Positions 42,124 to 53,555 are shown, counted from the first letter of the stretch. The stretch is 64,000 nucleotides of DNA from Buttiauxella agrestis ATCC 33320 (GCF_000735355.1 NZ_JMPI01000074.1:62001-126000), one strand, 5' to 3'. Made by a program: numbers and translations. The notes: generated by a model from the sequence alone, not told the origin.

Positions 42124-44310
42124 ATGAGCACAAACGAAAACGATCATAATAAGTTGTCGACAGACGCAGGGAAGTGCCCGTTTCATCAGAGCGGAAATGA
42201 TGAAAGCGCGGGAGCAGGAACAAGCACTCGTGACTGGTGGCCAAAACAACTCCGCGTAGACCTTCTTAATCAGCACTCCAACCGTTCAAATCCTCTTGGC
42301 GAAGATTTTGATTACCGCAAAGAATTCAGCAAGCTGGATTATTCTGCGCTGAAAGGCGACCTCAAAGCATTATTAACCGACTCTCAACCCTGGTGGCCTG
42401 CTGACTGGGGTAGCTACGCAGGGCTGTTTATTCGTATGGCCTGGCACGGCGCGGGTACTTATCGCGCAGTAGACGGACGCGGCGGTGCCGGTCGTGGGCA
42501 ACAGCGCTTTGCCCCACTGAACTCCTGGCCGGACAACGTAAGCCTTGATAAAGCTCGTCGCCTGCTGTGGCCTATCAAAAAGAAATATGGCCAGAAAATC
42601 TCCTGGGCTGACCTTTATGTGCTGGCAGGTAACGTGGCGCTGGAAAACTCCGGCTTCCGTACCTTTGGTTTTGGCGCCGGGCGTGAAGATGTCTGGGAAC
42701 CTGATCTTGATGTGAACTGGGGTAATGAAAAAGCCTGGCTGGAACATCGTGACCCAGAAGCACTCGCAAAACGCCCATTAGCAGCGACCGAAATGGGGCT
42801 GATCTACGTTAACCCTGAAGGGCCAAACGCCAGCGGTGAACCGCTCTCTGCGGCCGCCGCTATTCGTGCCACTTTCGGCAATATGGGAATGAATGATGAA
42901 GAAACGGTTGCGCTCATTGCCGGTGGTCATACCTTAGGCAAAACCCACGGCGCGGCAGAAGCGACCCATGTGGGCGTCGACCCGGAAGCAGCACCGATCG
43001 AATCTCAAGGCCTGGGTTGGACCAGCAGCCACGGGAGTGGTGCAGGTGCGGATGCGATTACTTCTGGCCTGGAAGTTGTCTGGTCACAAACCCCAACGCA
43101 GTGGAGCAACTACTTCTTCGAGAACCTGTTCAAATTCGAATGGGTGCAAACACGCAGCCCTGCTGGTGCCATTCAGTTTGAAGCGGTCGATGCACCTGAA
43201 ATTATTCCTGATCCATTTGATCCATCGAAAAAACGTAAACCGACAATGTTGGTCACCGACCTGACGCTGCGTTTCGACCCTGAATTTGAGAAGATCTCAC
43301 GTCGCTTCCTCAATGATCCACAAGCTTTCAATGAAGCTTTTGCCCGCGCATGGTTCAAATTGACGCACCGTGATATGGGGCCAATTGCGCGTTATATCGG
43401 ACCGGAAGTGCCAAAAGAAGAGCTAATTTGGCAAGATCCGCTGCCAAAAGCAGTATTCAGCCCGACTCCGGCAGATATCGATCACCTGAAAGCAGCTATC
43501 TCACATTCTGGTTTGTCAGTTGGTGAACTCGTCTCTGTAGCCTGGGCATCAGCGTCCACTTTCCGTGGTGGTGATAAACGTGGTGGTGCCAATGGTGCGC
43601 GCCTGGCGCTGGCTCCACAGCGGAGTTGGGATGTGAATGCCATCGCGGCTCGCGTTCTGCCAACGTTGGAAGCGATTCAGAAAGAGGCTGGCAAAGCTTC
43701 GCTGGCCGATATCATTGTTCTGGCGGGCGTGGTCGGCGTTGAACAAGCGGCGGAGGCTGCGGGTGTCAGCGTGCGTGTTCCGTTTATTCCTGGGCGTGTG
43801 GATGCCAGCCAGGATCAAACTGATATCGAGATGTTCAACCTGCTTGAACCAGCGGCAGATGGGTTCCGTAACTACCGTGCTCGTGTGGATGCGGCAACAA
43901 CGGAATCTCTGCTGATTGATAAAGCGCAGCAACTGACGCTGACTGCTCCAGAACTCACCGTTCTGGTCGGCGGCTTGCGTGGGCTGGGTGCGAATTTCGA
44001 CGGCGGTAAGCAAGGCGTGTTCACCGATCGTGTAGGTGTTCTCAGCAACGATTTCTTTGTCAATCTGCTGGATATGGGCACCGAATGGAAAGCCACTGAT
44101 GACTCTTCTGAATTGTTTGAAGGGCGTTGCCGTCAAACGGGTGAAGTGAAACATCTGGCAAGCCGCGCAGACCTGGTCTTTGGCTCAAACTCTGTTTTGC
44201 GCGCACTGGCAGAAGTTTATGCCAGCGGTGATGCGAAAGAGAAGTTTGTGAAGGACTTCGTTGCTGCCTGGGTGAAAGTGATGAATCTGGATCGCTTTGA
44301 CCTGAAGTAA
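42124..44310 (+). CDS. katG: Catalase-peroxidase HPI
   Basis: Haem enzyme of the cytoplasm that removes hydrogen peroxide. It is 728 aa, two tandem class I peroxidase domains, only the first active. Distal residues Arg104, Trp107 and His108 are in [11 protein letters not shown]. The Met-Tyr-Trp adduct needed for catalase activity is complete (Trp107, Tyr228, Met254). The proximal haem ligand is His269 in [22 protein letters not shown] precedes the ATG. In E. coli yijE and yijF follow; here the next gene is gldA. Confidence 0.98.
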   Translation: MSTNENDHNKLSTDAGKCPFHQSGNDESAGAGTSTRDWWPKQLRVDLLNQHSNRSNPLGEDFDYRKEFSKLDYSALKGDLKALLTDSQPWWPADWGSYAGLFIRMAWHGAGTYRAVDGRGGAGRGQQRFAPLNSWPDNVSLDKARRLLWPIKKKYGQKISWADLYVLAGNVALENSGFRTFGFGAGREDVWEPDLDVNWGNEKAWLEHRDPEALAKRPLAATEMGLIYVNPEGPNASGEPLSAAAAIRATFGNMGMNDEETVALIAGGHTLGKTHGAAEATHVGVDPEAAPIESQGLGWTSSHGSGAGADAITSGLEVVWSQTPTQWSNYFFENLFKFEWVQTRSPAGAIQFEAVDAPEIIPDPFDPSKKRKPTMLVTDLTLRFDPEFEKISRRFLNDPQAFNEAFARAWFKLTHRDMGPIARYIGPEVPKEELIWQDPLPKAVFSPTPADIDHLKAAISHSGLSVGELVSVAWASASTFRGGDKRGGANGARLALAPQRSWDVNAIAARVLPTLEAIQKEAGKASLADIIVLAGVVGVEQAAEAAGVSVRVPFIPGRVDASQDQTDIEMFNLLEPAADGFRNYRARVDAATTESLLIDKAQQLTLTAPELTVLVGGLRGLGANFDGGKQGVFTDRVGVLSNDFFVNLLDMGTEWKATDDSSELFEGRCRQTGEVKHLASRADLVFGSNSVLRALAEVYASGDAKEKFVKDFVAAWVKVMNLDRFDLK

Positions 44311-44329
44311 GCCGCTATCTGAAGTGAGA

Positions 44330-44357
44330 ATCCCCGCTTGTGAGCGGGGATTTTTTT
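44330..44357 (+). terminator. katG terminator
   Basis: ATCCCCGCT-TGTG-AGCGGGGAT is followed by seven T, 19 nt after the katG stop. The stem also lies just past the converging gldA stop. Confidence 0.9.
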
Positions 44358-44363
44358 ATGGCC

Positions 44364-45467
44364 TTATTCCCATTCTTGCAGGAAACGTTGCCCATATTGG
44401 TCAGCAACCAGTAGAGCGGCATACACCTGATCCGGAGTCGCCCCACCAGGCATGTTATGAATGGTTTCACCTTCTGCGCAAGATGCCTGCGCAACACGGC
44501 GCATTTTTGCCTCAACATCCTGCTTGATGTCCAGTTGAGCCAGCGTTATTGGCAGACCAACGGAGTGGCAGAGTGCTGCGACAGTTTCTATCTCTTCGAC
44601 CGAGGCATTCTCAAGCACTAGCTGCGTCAGCGTTCCGAAAGCGACTTTTTCACCATGATAGTAATGATGCGCATCTGGAATGGCTGTCAGGCCGTTATGC
44701 ACAGCGTGAGCCGCTGCCAGACCGCCACTTTCAAAGCCGACGCCGCTCAGATAAGTATTGGCTTCTATTATGCGCTCAAGAGCCGGGGTCACGACATGCA
44801 ACTCGGCAGCAAGCATCGCTTTTTCACCTTCTTCGAGCAGCGTGTTATAGCAAAGTTCAGCGAGCGCTAATGCCGCCTGAGTGCACTTGCCGCCGGCCAT
44901 TGTGGTTGCGCCGCTGCGTGAGCAGGCTCGCGCTTCGAACCAGGTTGCCATTGCATCACCAATCCCGGCTGCCAGCATTCGCGCGGGTGCATTCGCCACG
45001 ATTTGGGTATCAACAATCACCATATTAGGGTTGTTTGGTAGCATCAGATAACGGTCAAACTCACCGGTATCGGTATAGATAACGGAAAGTGCGCTGCAAG
45101 GCGCATCGGTGGAGGCAATAGTCGGTGCAATGGCAACCGGCACGCCCATAAAGTGAGCCAAAGCTTTGGCGGTGTCGAGAGTCTTTCCACCCCCGATGCC
45201 GAGTACCGCGCTGCACTGTGCTTTTTGCGCAACGCCACGCAAACGGTCGATTTCATTTTGCGAACATTCGCCGCCAAATGGGGCTATTTCCAGCATCAGC
45301 CCGGCATCTTTAAAGCTTTTTTCCAGCGTAGATTCGGCAAATCCTAAGACAAATTTGTCTCCAACGACCAGCCAACGTTCAGCCAGCGGTTTGAGATATT
45401 CTCCAATACGCGTGATGGCATCAGCGCCCTGGATGTATTTACCTGGTGATTGAATAATGCGATCCAT
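44364..45467 (-). CDS. gldA: Glycerol dehydrogenase
   Basis: NAD-dependent iron-containing-alcohol-dehydrogenase-family enzyme with zinc, oxidising glycerol to dihydroxyacetone and also acting on 1,2-propanediol and aminopropanol. It is 367 aa. The NAD region has [15 protein letters not shown] near residue 91; predicted zinc ligands are Asp171 ([10 protein letters not shown]), His254 and His271 ([11 protein letters not shown]). Last gene of ptsA-fsaB-gldA, 12 nt after fsaB. Dihydroxyacetone is a substrate of FsaB, so the pair could act together. Confidence 0.97.
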   Translation of the reverse strand: MDRIIQSPGKYIQGADAITRIGEYLKPLAERWLVVGDKFVLGFAESTLEKSFKDAGLMLEIAPFGGECSQNEIDRLRGVAQKAQCSAVLGIGGGKTLDTAKALAHFMGVPVAIAPTIASTDAPCSALSVIYTDTGEFDRYLMLPNNPNMVIVDTQIVANAPARMLAAGIGDAMATWFEARACSRSGATTMAGGKCTQAALALAELCYNTLLEEGEKAMLAAELHVVTPALERIIEANTYLSGVGFESGGLAAAHAVHNGLTAIPDAHHYYHGEKVAFGTLTQLVLENASVEEIETVAALCHSVGLPITLAQLDIKQDVEAKMRRVAQASCAEGETIHNMPGGATPDQVYAALLVADQYGQRFLQEWE

Positions 45468-45479
45468 ACTCTATTTCCC

Positions 45480-46142
45480 TCACAAGTTGATATGACCAAA
45501 TGCGTTAGCCCAGTCTTGCTCAAACTGAGCTATAGCTGACTCTACCGCAGGGGTATTGAGCATTTGTTGCGCTACATCTAACGGAAGGGTGATTGCTTCG
45601 CAGCCTGCCAGTAAGCAGTCCAGCGCCTGGCGTGGTGTTTTGAAACTGGCTGCCAGCACTTTGCTTTCGGGCGCGTGAAGATTCAGTAGCATCTGTAATT
45701 CCTGAACCATGCGAATGCCATCGCCTCCCTGCGCATCAACGCGGTTTACATACGGCGCGACGTATTTCGCTCCCGCCAGTGCTGCCAGCAAGCCTTGCGA
45801 CGCGCTGTAAACGGCCGTTCCCAGCGTAGCGATTCCCTCCTTTTTCAGCAGCTTTATTGCAGCCAGCCCCTCTGAGGTGACAGGGATTTTCACCACGATA
45901 CCCGGAACAGCAGAGCGCAGGCGTTTGGCCTCGTTCACCATGCCCTGAGCATCACGGCTCATGGTCTGGGCAAACAAAATGCCGCCTGCCCCGATGGCCT
46001 TTTGTAGTCGTGGCAGGACATCCCAGATGGGTTCTTTACTGGCGGCAATAATGCTCGGGTTCGTGGTGACACCTGCTATTGGGAAGACTCGGGCCAGGCG
46101 TTCGACTTCTGCTACGTTTGCGGTATCCAGATACAGTTCCAT
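45480..46142 (-). CDS. fsaB: Fructose-6-phosphate aldolase (transaldolase-like)
   Basis: Class I aldolase of the small transaldolase family, cleaving fructose 6-phosphate to dihydroxyacetone and glyceraldehyde 3-phosphate. It is 220 aa, the FsaA/FsaB length. The Schiff-base lysine is Lys85 in [23 protein letters not shown] (24-33) and the Asp in LYLDTANV are family features. It is assigned to FsaB by position between ptsA and gldA. Its physiological substrate is not settled. Confidence 0.94.
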   Translation of the reverse strand: MELYLDTANVAEVERLARVFPIAGVTTNPSIIAASKEPIWDVLPRLQKAIGAGGILFAQTMSRDAQGMVNEAKRLRSAVPGIVVKIPVTSEGLAAIKLLKKEGIATLGTAVYSASQGLLAALAGAKYVAPYVNRVDAQGGDGIRMVQELQMLLNLHAPESKVLAASFKTPRQALDCLLAGCEAITLPLDVAQQMLNTPAVESAIAQFEQDWANAFGHINL

Positions 46143-46153
46143 ATTTCGTCCTC

Positions 46154-48655
46154 TTAGAGTTCTAATTCGTGTTGTAGCAGGCTGGCGATAGCCTCTTCCG
46201 AAACGGCGTGAACCAGTGCATGACGAAATTCCTCATGCATGATGCGGCGCGCCAGGCGGGAGAAAATACGCATATGCTGATCGCCTGCGGCGTGTTTATT
46301 GAGCGTCAGCATAATGATGAACTGGGCTTCGTCATCACCCCATTTCACTGGGGCCGGAAGCCGTGCCACGCTAATTGTTGATTGTTCGATATGTTCAGAT
46401 TTGCTGTGTGGTATCGCGAAGCTAAAACCTAAGCCCGTTGAGAACACGGCTTCCCGCGCCCACAGGTCGGCTTCTAGTTTGCGTGGATAGCGGCAACGCC
46501 CGGCAATCAACAGGTTATCTGTCATGCCTTTAATCACCTCTTCTTTGCTGCGCCAGTCGTTGGTCAGCGAGATGCATTGTGGGATGATCAGGGGGGCATC
46601 TTGCTGAATCATGCGGAACTGGGCCAGCAGATGTTCGACCTCGAGGGAGGTACGGCAGGCCATCGCCTGATTAAGCAACTGGCGGCAGGCTTTGCTGTCA
46701 AGCTGAGCCAGGCGTGCTTTCGTGGCCGGAATTGAAGGGGCGCTCATGCTGATTTCATCCATCCCTAAGCCCACCAGCAACGGTAAAACTGAGCCTTTCG
46801 CACCCAGCTCACCACATAGCCCAATCCATTTCCCCTGGCGATGAACCGCCTGTACTGCAAAATCCAGAGCGCGCAAAAATGCTGGATTTAAGCTGTTGTA
46901 ATGACGCGTGACTTTCGCATTGTCACGGTCAACCGCCAGCAGATATTGCGTCAGGTCATTGCTGCCAATGCTAAAGAAATCAATCTCCTCGCAGCACTGA
47001 TCGATGATGAACATCACCGAAGGCACTTCAAGCATGATGCCGAGCGGGATTTTTTCATCAAATGGGATGTGTTCGCTGCGTAGCGTCTGTTTTACTTCGG
47101 CGAGTTGATCTTTCACCCACAAGATCTCTTCCATTGAGGAGATCATGGGGATCATGATTTTTAATGATCCGTGTGCCGATGCGCGCAAAATGGAGCGTAA
47201 CTGGCTATGGAAAAGCGACAGGTATTCTTGATAAATGCGCACGGCACGGTAGCCAAGGAACGGGTTGTTCTCCGCTGGAATATTCAAATACTCCACTGGC
47301 TTATCACCGCCGATATCTATCGTGCGTACAATTATGCTGCGCCCATTTGCCCCTTCCAGCGCCTGGCAGTAGATATTGTAAAGTTCATCTTCTGAAGGAG
47401 CATGCACGCGGTCCATATACAGCATTTCAGTGCGGAACAGACCAACAGCTTCTGCACCGTTATTAAACGCTGGAGCCGATTCAACACAATGAGCAATGTT
47501 GGCTGCCACTTCCAGACGAAGACCATCCGCGGTGCGCCCCAACTGGTTGAGCCATTCTTTTTGCTGATCGCGCAGAACTTGCTGCACCCAGGCTTCTTGT
47601 TGGTAATAGCGTTTTACCGAATCGGTAAGATTGACGACGATGAGACCAAGATCGCCGTCGATTTGCACCGTTTGTTGCAACCAAGGGCGCAGTGCATCTG
47701 TATCCATTCCCACAAGTGTTGGGATATTAAATGAGCGAGCCAGAATCACCGTGTGGGAGGTCGTTCCGCCGCTACGCAGCACAAGCCCTTTGAGCAGGGT
47801 CTTATCCAATTCCAGAAACTGACTGGGTGTAATTTCATCTGCTACACAGATGGCTTCCTGCTGTAACTTGCCGGGCGTTGGGAAGCGCGTTTCACCGTAA
47901 ATATGCTGTAACAGCTGGAAGCAGACATCCCGGACATCAAGTACACGCTCTTGCAGATACACACTTTCTGATTGGGAAAACTGAGCGCAAAAGTATGCTG
48001 CTGTTTTCACTACTGCTGCCGCGCAACTTGCACCTGCGTGTATCTGTTCCAGAAGCTGCGTGCGTAATGAAATATCACTCGCAAGGGAGCGATGTGCTTC
48101 AAGAATAGCGCTAGCCGTACCGTCGCTGGCGAGCTGACGGAGATTGATAGCTCTTAGCAATTGCTCAAGCCCGCTCTCCAGTGCCGTTTGTTCCACGTCA
48201 ATGCTTCGTGCCGCAGGCAAATCCCCTAGTTTGTTCAAATCAAGTGAAGCGAGCGGAATGAGTATTCCGCTGGCACTTCCGCCACACACCGGATTTGCAC
48301 GGAAGAAGGAGGGGTTCAGGCGTGAGAGGGATTCTGGAACAGGAGCTATTTCGCTGTTTTGTGCTTCCGGTAGTGGTGCGTCACAGTGAGGAAACTCATC
48401 TTTTATGAAGGTGGAAAGCGTGGCGAAAGCATGATCTTCATCGTTACCTGCGACCCGAATTTGGCAGTCGTCCCCTTTTAATGTCCCTGTTCCGATAAGC
48501 GACAATGCACTTTTTGCATCACCATGACGATCGGTGCGCAAGTTATGCCATTCAATTGTTGAGGAAAACTGATTGCACAGTGTTTCAACAAGACTGGCGG
48601 GGCGGGCATGTACTCCGTTTGGTAAATCACAGCGGAAATGAATAACCAGTGCCAT
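46154..48655 (-). CDS. ptsA: Multiphosphoryl transfer protein (HPr-EI-EIIA fusion) of the Frw PTS
   Basis: Cytoplasmic phosphotransferase-system protein of 833 aa combining three modules. An HPr-like domain (about 1-90) has His16 in NGVHARPAS; an enzyme I domain (about 115-680) has the phospho-histidine His301 in [13 protein letters not shown] and PEP-binding motifs [24 protein letters not shown] and CGELGAKG; an EIIA-Fru domain (about 690-833) has His near 750 in [10 protein letters not shown]. All three sites are intact, so it could phosphorylate FrwB/FrwD without PtsHI. The frame is open 43 codons upstream; the start has AGGAGAA 7 nt before it and the family N-terminus MALVIHF. Divergent from frwC. 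Confidence 0.95.
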   Translation of the reverse strand: MALVIHFRCDLPNGVHARPASLVETLCNQFSSTIEWHNLRTDRHGDAKSALSLIGTGTLKGDDCQIRVAGNDEDHAFATLSTFIKDEFPHCDAPLPEAQNSEIAPVPESLSRLNPSFFRANPVCGGSASGILIPLASLDLNKLGDLPAARSIDVEQTALESGLEQLLRAINLRQLASDGTASAILEAHRSLASDISLRTQLLEQIHAGASCAAAVVKTAAYFCAQFSQSESVYLQERVLDVRDVCFQLLQHIYGETRFPTPGKLQQEAICVADEITPSQFLELDKTLLKGLVLRSGGTTSHTVILARSFNIPTLVGMDTDALRPWLQQTVQIDGDLGLIVVNLTDSVKRYYQQEAWVQQVLRDQQKEWLNQLGRTADGLRLEVAANIAHCVESAPAFNNGAEAVGLFRTEMLYMDRVHAPSEDELYNIYCQALEGANGRSIIVRTIDIGGDKPVEYLNIPAENNPFLGYRAVRIYQEYLSLFHSQLRSILRASAHGSLKIMIPMISSMEEILWVKDQLAEVKQTLRSEHIPFDEKIPLGIMLEVPSVMFIIDQCCEEIDFFSIGSNDLTQYLLAVDRDNAKVTRHYNSLNPAFLRALDFAVQAVHRQGKWIGLCGELGAKGSVLPLLVGLGMDEISMSAPSIPATKARLAQLDSKACRQLLNQAMACRTSLEVEHLLAQFRMIQQDAPLIIPQCISLTNDWRSKEEVIKGMTDNLLIAGRCRYPRKLEADLWAREAVFSTGLGFSFAIPHSKSEHIEQSTISVARLPAPVKWGDDEAQFIIMLTLNKHAAGDQHMRIFSRLARRIMHEEFRHALVHAVSEEAIASLLQHELEL

Positions 48656-48963
48656 AGAAGTTCTCCTGAACCCACTCAAAACAATGACTACAGAATAAGT
48701 GGCCTTTGTCATGACTCGCCATGAGACAAAACTGTCAAAAACTGGATAAATGTATTGTGTATGGGTATTTGCGAGATTCCTCACAAAACCTGATTAAGTA
48801 AGTAATGAAACCAGTAATGTTAAGTTTTGAGGCTGATCGCATTTCTATTTTCGTATTACAAAAATCCAGTAAATGACGTTTTTATCCACTGTCTGTCGCT
48901 GCCCGGATTGCCTATTGTGTCCCCAATATTTTGGACATACGCCGCTAAGGCCGGGAGTGCTTT
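48656..48963. other. Divergent control region between ptsA and frwC
   Basis: This 308-nt AT-rich stretch has no supported gene. It holds both divergent promoters. The clearest structure is a dyad, TGTCC-N10-GGACA around AATATT (48918-48937), 27 nt before the frwC start, a possible operator. The AraC-type YijO encoded at the end of the locus is the natural candidate regulator. Confidence 0.55.
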
Positions 48964-50046
48964 ATGAAAGAGTTGGTCCAGATCCTCAAAAACACGCGAC
49001 AGCATTTAATGACCGGCGTGTCGCATATGATTCCCTTCGTGGTGGCAGGCGGTATTTTGCTGGCTGTTTCCGTCATGCTCTATGGCAAAGGTGCTGTGCC
49101 AGATGCTTTGAGCGACCCCAATCTGAAAAAACTGTTTGATATAGGCGTTGCAGGTTTAACGCTGATGGTTCCGTTCCTCGCGGCCTACATCGGCTATTCA
49201 ATTGCAGAGCGTTCTGCGCTTGCCCCTTGTGCAATAGGTGCCTGGGTGGGGAACAGTTTTGGGGCCGGGTTCTTTGGCGCAATCATCGCCGGGATCATCG
49301 GCGGCATTGTTGTCTTCTATATCAAGAAAATCCCGGTGCCCAAAATACTGCGCTCGGTGATGCCCATTTTTGTCATTCCTATTGTCGGCACCTTTATTAC
49401 TGCGGGCATCATGATGTGGGGTTTAGGAGAACCTGTCGGTGCGCTGACCGGTAATCTGACTCATTGGCTGCAAGGAATGCAGCAAGGCAGCATTGTGGTT
49501 CTGGCGGTGATCATGGGTCTGATGCTGGCCTTTGATATGGGTGGGCCGGTTAACAAAGTGGCTTACGCCTTTATGCTGATATGCGTCGCACAAGGCGTGT
49601 ATAGCGTGGTGGCTATTGCTGCTGTTGGAATCGCTGTTCCGCCATTAGGGCTTGGCCTCGCAACGCTGATGAACCGCAAGAATTTTAGTAGTGAAGAGCG
49701 TGAAGCAGGCAAGGCGTCATTGGTCATGGGATGTGTTGGCGTGACTGAAGGAGCGATTCCGTTTGCGGCTGCCGATCCGTTACGCGTTATACCTTCCATC
49801 ATGCTCGGGTCTGCATGTGGGGCGACCACTGCCGCACTCATGGGAGCGCAATGTTATGCAGGCTGGGGCGGATTAATTGTGCTGCCGGTTGTTGAAGGCA
49901 AGTTTGGCTTTGTTCTGGCGTTGTTGGTGGGGGCAGTCGTCACCGCAGTCTGCGTGAATCTTTTGAAAACGTATGCCCGTAAAAAGCAGACTGATACGCC
50001 CGCGAAAGCTGAAGACGATCTGGACCTGGATTTTGAAATTAACTGA
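48964..50046 (+). CDS. frwC: Fructose-like PTS permease IIC component FrwC
   Basis: Membrane channel of the Frw PTS, 360 aa with about nine to ten transmembrane helices from residue 18 to 340 and an acidic, Lys-containing tail. It has EIIC-Fru family features: MTGVSHMIPFVVAGGILLA at the start, GLGEPVGALTGNL, DMGGPVNKVAYAF and TEGAIPFAAADPLRVIPSIM. The sugar carried is unknown. First gene of frwC-frwB-pflD-pflC-frwD. Confidence 0.95.
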   Translation: MKELVQILKNTRQHLMTGVSHMIPFVVAGGILLAVSVMLYGKGAVPDALSDPNLKKLFDIGVAGLTLMVPFLAAYIGYSIAERSALAPCAIGAWVGNSFGAGFFGAIIAGIIGGIVVFYIKKIPVPKILRSVMPIFVIPIVGTFITAGIMMWGLGEPVGALTGNLTHWLQGMQQGSIVVLAVIMGLMLAFDMGGPVNKVAYAFMLICVAQGVYSVVAIAAVGIAVPPLGLGLATLMNRKNFSSEEREAGKASLVMGCVGVTEGAIPFAAADPLRVIPSIMLGSACGATTAALMGAQCYAGWGGLIVLPVVEGKFGFVLALLVGAVVTAVCVNLLKTYARKKQTDTPAKAEDDLDLDFEIN

Positions 50047-50066
50047 TTGATAAAAAGGAATTAACC

Positions 50067-50387
50067 ATGACGAAGATTATTGCTGTTACTGCTTGCCCAT
50101 CAGGTGTTGCTCATACCTACATGGCTGCTGAGGCACTCGAAAGTGCCGCTAAAGCAAAAGGCTGGGAAGTGAAAGTGGAAACTCAAGGCTCAATCGGGCT
50201 TGAAAATGAACTCACCGCTGAGGATGTCGCCAGTGCGGATATGGTGATTCTGACCAAGGATATCGGCATCAAAATGGAAGAGCGCTTTGCCGGTAAAACG
50301 ATTGTGCGCGTCAATATTAGTGATGCCGTGAAACGTGCCGACGCCATCATGAGCAAGATTGAAGCCCATCTGACACAAACAGCCTGA
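50067..50387 (+). CDS. frwB: Fructose-like PTS IIB component FrwB
   Basis: Cytoplasmic EIIB of the fructose family, 106 aa. The phospho-cysteine is Cys10 in the signature TACPSGVAHTYMAAEAL, followed by VKVETQGSIGLENELTAEDV and ADMVILTKDI. It accepts phosphate from the EIIA domain of PtsA and passes it to the sugar bound in FrwC. It follows frwC by 20 nt; pflD comes 29 nt later. Confidence 0.95.
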   Translation: MTKIIAVTACPSGVAHTYMAAEALESAAKAKGWEVKVETQGSIGLENELTAEDVASADMVILTKDIGIKMEERFAGKTIVRVNISDAVKRADAIMSKIEAHLTQTA

Positions 50388-50416
50388 GCCTTTGACTGAC
50401 CAGTAAGGAGCACATC

Positions 50417-52714
50417 ATGACTCATCGTATCGAACGTTTGAAATCAGCATTGTTTGCCCAACCGCGAGAAATTTCTCTGGAGCGCGCGGTGCTTTACACC
50501 GCCAGCCACCGCACAACGGAAGGTGAACATGTGCTGTTACGCCGGGCTAAAGCAACAGCGTACATTCTGGATAACGTGCAAATAGCGATTCGAGAGGATG
50601 AGTTGATTGCGGGTAATCGAACCGTAAAACCGCGCGCCGGGATTATGTCGCCGGAGATGGACCCTTATTGGTTGCTCAAAGAATTGGATCAATTCCCTAC
50701 TCGCCCCCAGGACAGGTTTGAAATCAGCGAGCAGGATAAAGCCTTATACCGCGAACAGCTTTACCCCTATTGGGAAAAGCGTTCGATGAAAGATTTCATC
50801 AATAGCCAAATGACTGATGACGTCAAAGAGGCGGTAAAAACGCAAATTTTTAGCGTCAACCAAACTGATAAAGGGCAGGGGCATATTATTATTGATTACC
50901 CGCGCCTGTTACAAAACGGTTTGGGTAAGCTGGTGGAGGAATTGCGTGAGCACTGCCGTAAATCACCCGATAACCATTTCTATCAGTCAGCATTAATTCT
51001 GTTGGAAGCCTCACAGCGGCATATCCTGCGTTACGCTGAATTGGCCGAGAACATGGCGGCTGAATGCGAAGATGTCGAGCGCCAGGGTGAGTTATTGAAA
51101 ATTGCTTATATCTCTCGCCACAATGCCGAATCACGCCCAAAAGATTTCTGGGAGGCGTGCCAGCTGTTCTGGTACATGAACATTATTCTCCAGTATGAAT
51201 CGAACGCTAGTTCGCTGTCGTTGGGGCGCTTCGATCAATACATGCTGCCGTTTTACCAGACCTCGTTGAACCAGGGGGAAAGCCCTGAGTTTTTGCGCGA
51301 GCTGCTGGAGTCGCTGTGGGTAAAATGCAATGACATCGTTTTACTGCGATCCACCAGCAGTGCTCGTTATTTTGCTGGTTTCCCAACGGGCTACACCATT
51401 TTACTGGGCGGATTGACTGAAAACGGGCGTAGCGCTGTGAACGTGCTTTCTTTCCTGTGTCTTGATGCCTACCAGAGTATCCAATTGCCGCAGCCGAACC
51501 TTGGGGTGCGGGTAAATGAACTGATTGACCGCCCCTTCCTGCTGAAAACAGCTGAAACCGTGCGCCTCGGAACGGGTATTCCGCAAATCTTCAATGATGA
51601 AGTTGTTGTGCCTGCATTCCTGAACCGGGGCGTGTCGCTGGAAGATGCACGCGATTACGCCGTTGTAGGATGCGTAGAGCTATCCATTCCCGGGCGAACT
51701 TACGGCCTGCATGACATCGCCATGTTTAATCTCTTGAAGGTGATGGAAATTGTTTTGCTGGAAAACGAAGGCAACAGCGCTTTGGACTATCAGAACCTGT
51801 TGCAGCAAATCCGCGACAAAATTTGCCACTACATCAAACTGATGGTTGAAGGCAGCAACATTTGCGATATCGGGCATCGTGATTGGGCGCCAGTACCGCT
51901 GCTTTCATCGTTTATTGATGATTGCCTGGAAAACGGTAGAGACATTACAGAAGGGGGCGCCCGCTATAACTTCTCTGGTGTGCAGGGAATAGGCATCGCC
52001 AATCTTAGCGACTCATTGCATGCGCTCAACGGTATGGTGTTTGAGCAGCAGCGGTTAAGTTTTGATGAACTTCTGGCGGTGCTGAAAGATAACTTTGAAA
52101 GCACGGAAGGGAAGCAAATACGTGCGCGTTTAATTAATCGCTTTGAAAAATATGGCAATGATATCGACGAAGTGGACAACATCAGCGCCGATCTGTTGCG
52201 CTTTTACTGCAAAGAGGTCGAAAAATACCGTAATCCACGCGGCGGTAGCTTCACGCCAGGCTCATACACGGTGTCGGCGCATGTGCCGCTTGGCGCAGTC
52301 GTTGGTGCAACTCCTGACGGGCGTTATGCTAGCGAACAGCTTGCTGATGGGGGATTGTCTCCCATGTTGGGGCAGGACTGTCAGGGGCCAACTGCGGTAC
52401 TAAAATCGGTTAGCAAGCTGGATAACTATTTGCTCTCCAATGGCACATTGTTGAACGTGAAATTTACCCCCAGCACGCTGGAAGGGGACGCTGGACTTCA
52501 TAAACTGGCAGATTTCCTCGGAGCGTTCACTAAGCTTAAATTGCAGCATATTCAATTCAATGTGGTGAATGCCGAAACGCTACGTGATGCGCAAAGTCGG
52601 CCGCAAGATTATGCCGGGCTGGTAGTACGAGTGGCCGGGTACAGCGCTTTCTTTGTGGAGCTGTCGAAGGAGATTCAGGATGACATTATCCGCCGTACCG
52701 CGCATCAGTTGTGA
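50417..52714 (+). CDS. pflD: Glycyl radical enzyme PflD (predicted lyase/dehydratase)
   Basis: Anaerobic glycyl radical enzyme, 765 aa. The radical glycine is Gly741 in RVAGYSAFF near the C-terminus, and the thiyl cysteine is Cys419 in YAVVGCVELSIPG, with Glu421 in the GCVE pattern. True pyruvate formate-lyases have two adjacent active-site cysteines, so this is not a PFL in mechanism; a single Cys followed by Val-Glu is the pattern of dehydratases and C-N or C-O lyases of the family. The reaction is unknown, in E. coli too. Its position inside a sugar PTS operon suggests the substrate arises from the imported compound. The activase gene pflC overlaps its 3' end. Confidence 0.94.
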   Translation: MTHRIERLKSALFAQPREISLERAVLYTASHRTTEGEHVLLRRAKATAYILDNVQIAIREDELIAGNRTVKPRAGIMSPEMDPYWLLKELDQFPTRPQDRFEISEQDKALYREQLYPYWEKRSMKDFINSQMTDDVKEAVKTQIFSVNQTDKGQGHIIIDYPRLLQNGLGKLVEELREHCRKSPDNHFYQSALILLEASQRHILRYAELAENMAAECEDVERQGELLKIAYISRHNAESRPKDFWEACQLFWYMNIILQYESNASSLSLGRFDQYMLPFYQTSLNQGESPEFLRELLESLWVKCNDIVLLRSTSSARYFAGFPTGYTILLGGLTENGRSAVNVLSFLCLDAYQSIQLPQPNLGVRVNELIDRPFLLKTAETVRLGTGIPQIFNDEVVVPAFLNRGVSLEDARDYAVVGCVELSIPGRTYGLHDIAMFNLLKVMEIVLLENEGNSALDYQNLLQQIRDKICHYIKLMVEGSNICDIGHRDWAPVPLLSSFIDDCLENGRDITEGGARYNFSGVQGIGIANLSDSLHALNGMVFEQQRLSFDELLAVLKDNFESTEGKQIRARLINRFEKYGNDIDEVDNISADLLRFYCKEVEKYRNPRGGSFTPGSYTVSAHVPLGAVVGATPDGRYASEQLADGGLSPMLGQDCQGPTAVLKSVSKLDNYLLSNGTLLNVKFTPSTLEGDAGLHKLADFLGAFTKLKLQHIQFNVVNAETLRDAQSRPQDYAGLVVRVAGYSAFFVELSKEIQDDIIRRTAHQL

Positions 52715-53555
52715 GGTGATCGAAGACGGGGAGGCAAAAGCGCGTATCTTCAATATCCAGCGCTACTCCCTGAATGATGGCAATGGCATCAGGACAGTGG
52801 TTTTTTTCAAAGGCTGCCCACATTACTGCCCGTGGTGCGCAAACCCGGAGTCAATCTCCGGGAAGATTGAAACCGTGCGGCGTTTATCAAAATGCCTGCA
52901 CTGTCCGACTTGTCAGAATGATGTGGATGAATGCCCTTCTGGGGCAATGGAAAGTATTGGCCGTGATTATTCACTGGCCGAACTCGAAAAAGAGGTTCTG
53001 AAAGACGACGTCTTCTTCCGGTCATCAAAAGGAGGCGTTACGCTTTCAGGCGGCGAGGTATTGATGCAGGCGGCTGTTGCGACTCGTTTTCTCAAGCGTC
53101 TGAAATCGCTAGGAATCCATACTGCTATTGAAACCGCTGGCGATGCGGCATCTGAAAAAGTGCTTACTTTGGCGCGGCAGTGCGACGAAGTCCTGTTCGA
53201 TTTGAAAATCATGGATACAGATAAAGCCAAATCCGTGCTGAATATGAATCAACCCAGAGTCCTGGCAAATCTTAAATTGCTGGTCGAGTCGGGAATTCGC
53301 GTCATCCCCCGCGTGCCTTTGATTCCGGGGTATACCCTCGAGCAGGGTAATATGGCTGCGATACTTCAATTCCTTGCCCCCTTAAAACTGACCGAAATCC
53401 ACCTGCTGCCTTTCCATCAATATGGTGAGGCAAAATATCAATTGTTGGGGCGAACCCGGACTATGAAGGGGATAGTGCCACCTCATGCTTCAGAAATCGC
53501 ACCATTGCGGCAGATGGCAGAAAGTGCAGGATATCATGTAACCATTGGTGGTTAG
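52680..53555 (+). CDS. pflC: Glycyl radical enzyme activase PflC (radical SAM)
   Basis: Installs the glycyl radical on PflD using S-adenosylmethionine. It is 291 aa. The radical SAM cluster is Cys46-x3-Cys50-x2-Cys53 (GCPHYCPWC). A ferredoxin-like insert follows with four cysteines (72, 75, 78, 85) for an additional iron-sulfur cluster, as in dehydratase-type activases and unlike PflA. TLSGGEVLMQ is the SAM-binding GGE motif. The start lies 35 nt inside pflD, with AAGGAG upstream, so translation is coupled. The frame is open nine codons earlier, but MTLSA matches the family. Confidence 0.94.
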   Translation: MTLSAVPRISCEVIEDGEAKARIFNIQRYSLNDGNGIRTVVFFKGCPHYCPWCANPESISGKIETVRRLSKCLHCPTCQNDVDECPSGAMESIGRDYSLAELEKEVLKDDVFFRSSKGGVTLSGGEVLMQAAVATRFLKRLKSLGIHTAIETAGDAASEKVLTLARQCDEVLFDLKIMDTDKAKSVLNMNQPRVLANLKLLVESGIRVIPRVPLIPGYTLEQGNMAAILQFLAPLKLTEIHLLPFHQYGEAKYQLLGRTRTMKGIVPPHASEIAPLRQMAESAGYHVTIGG

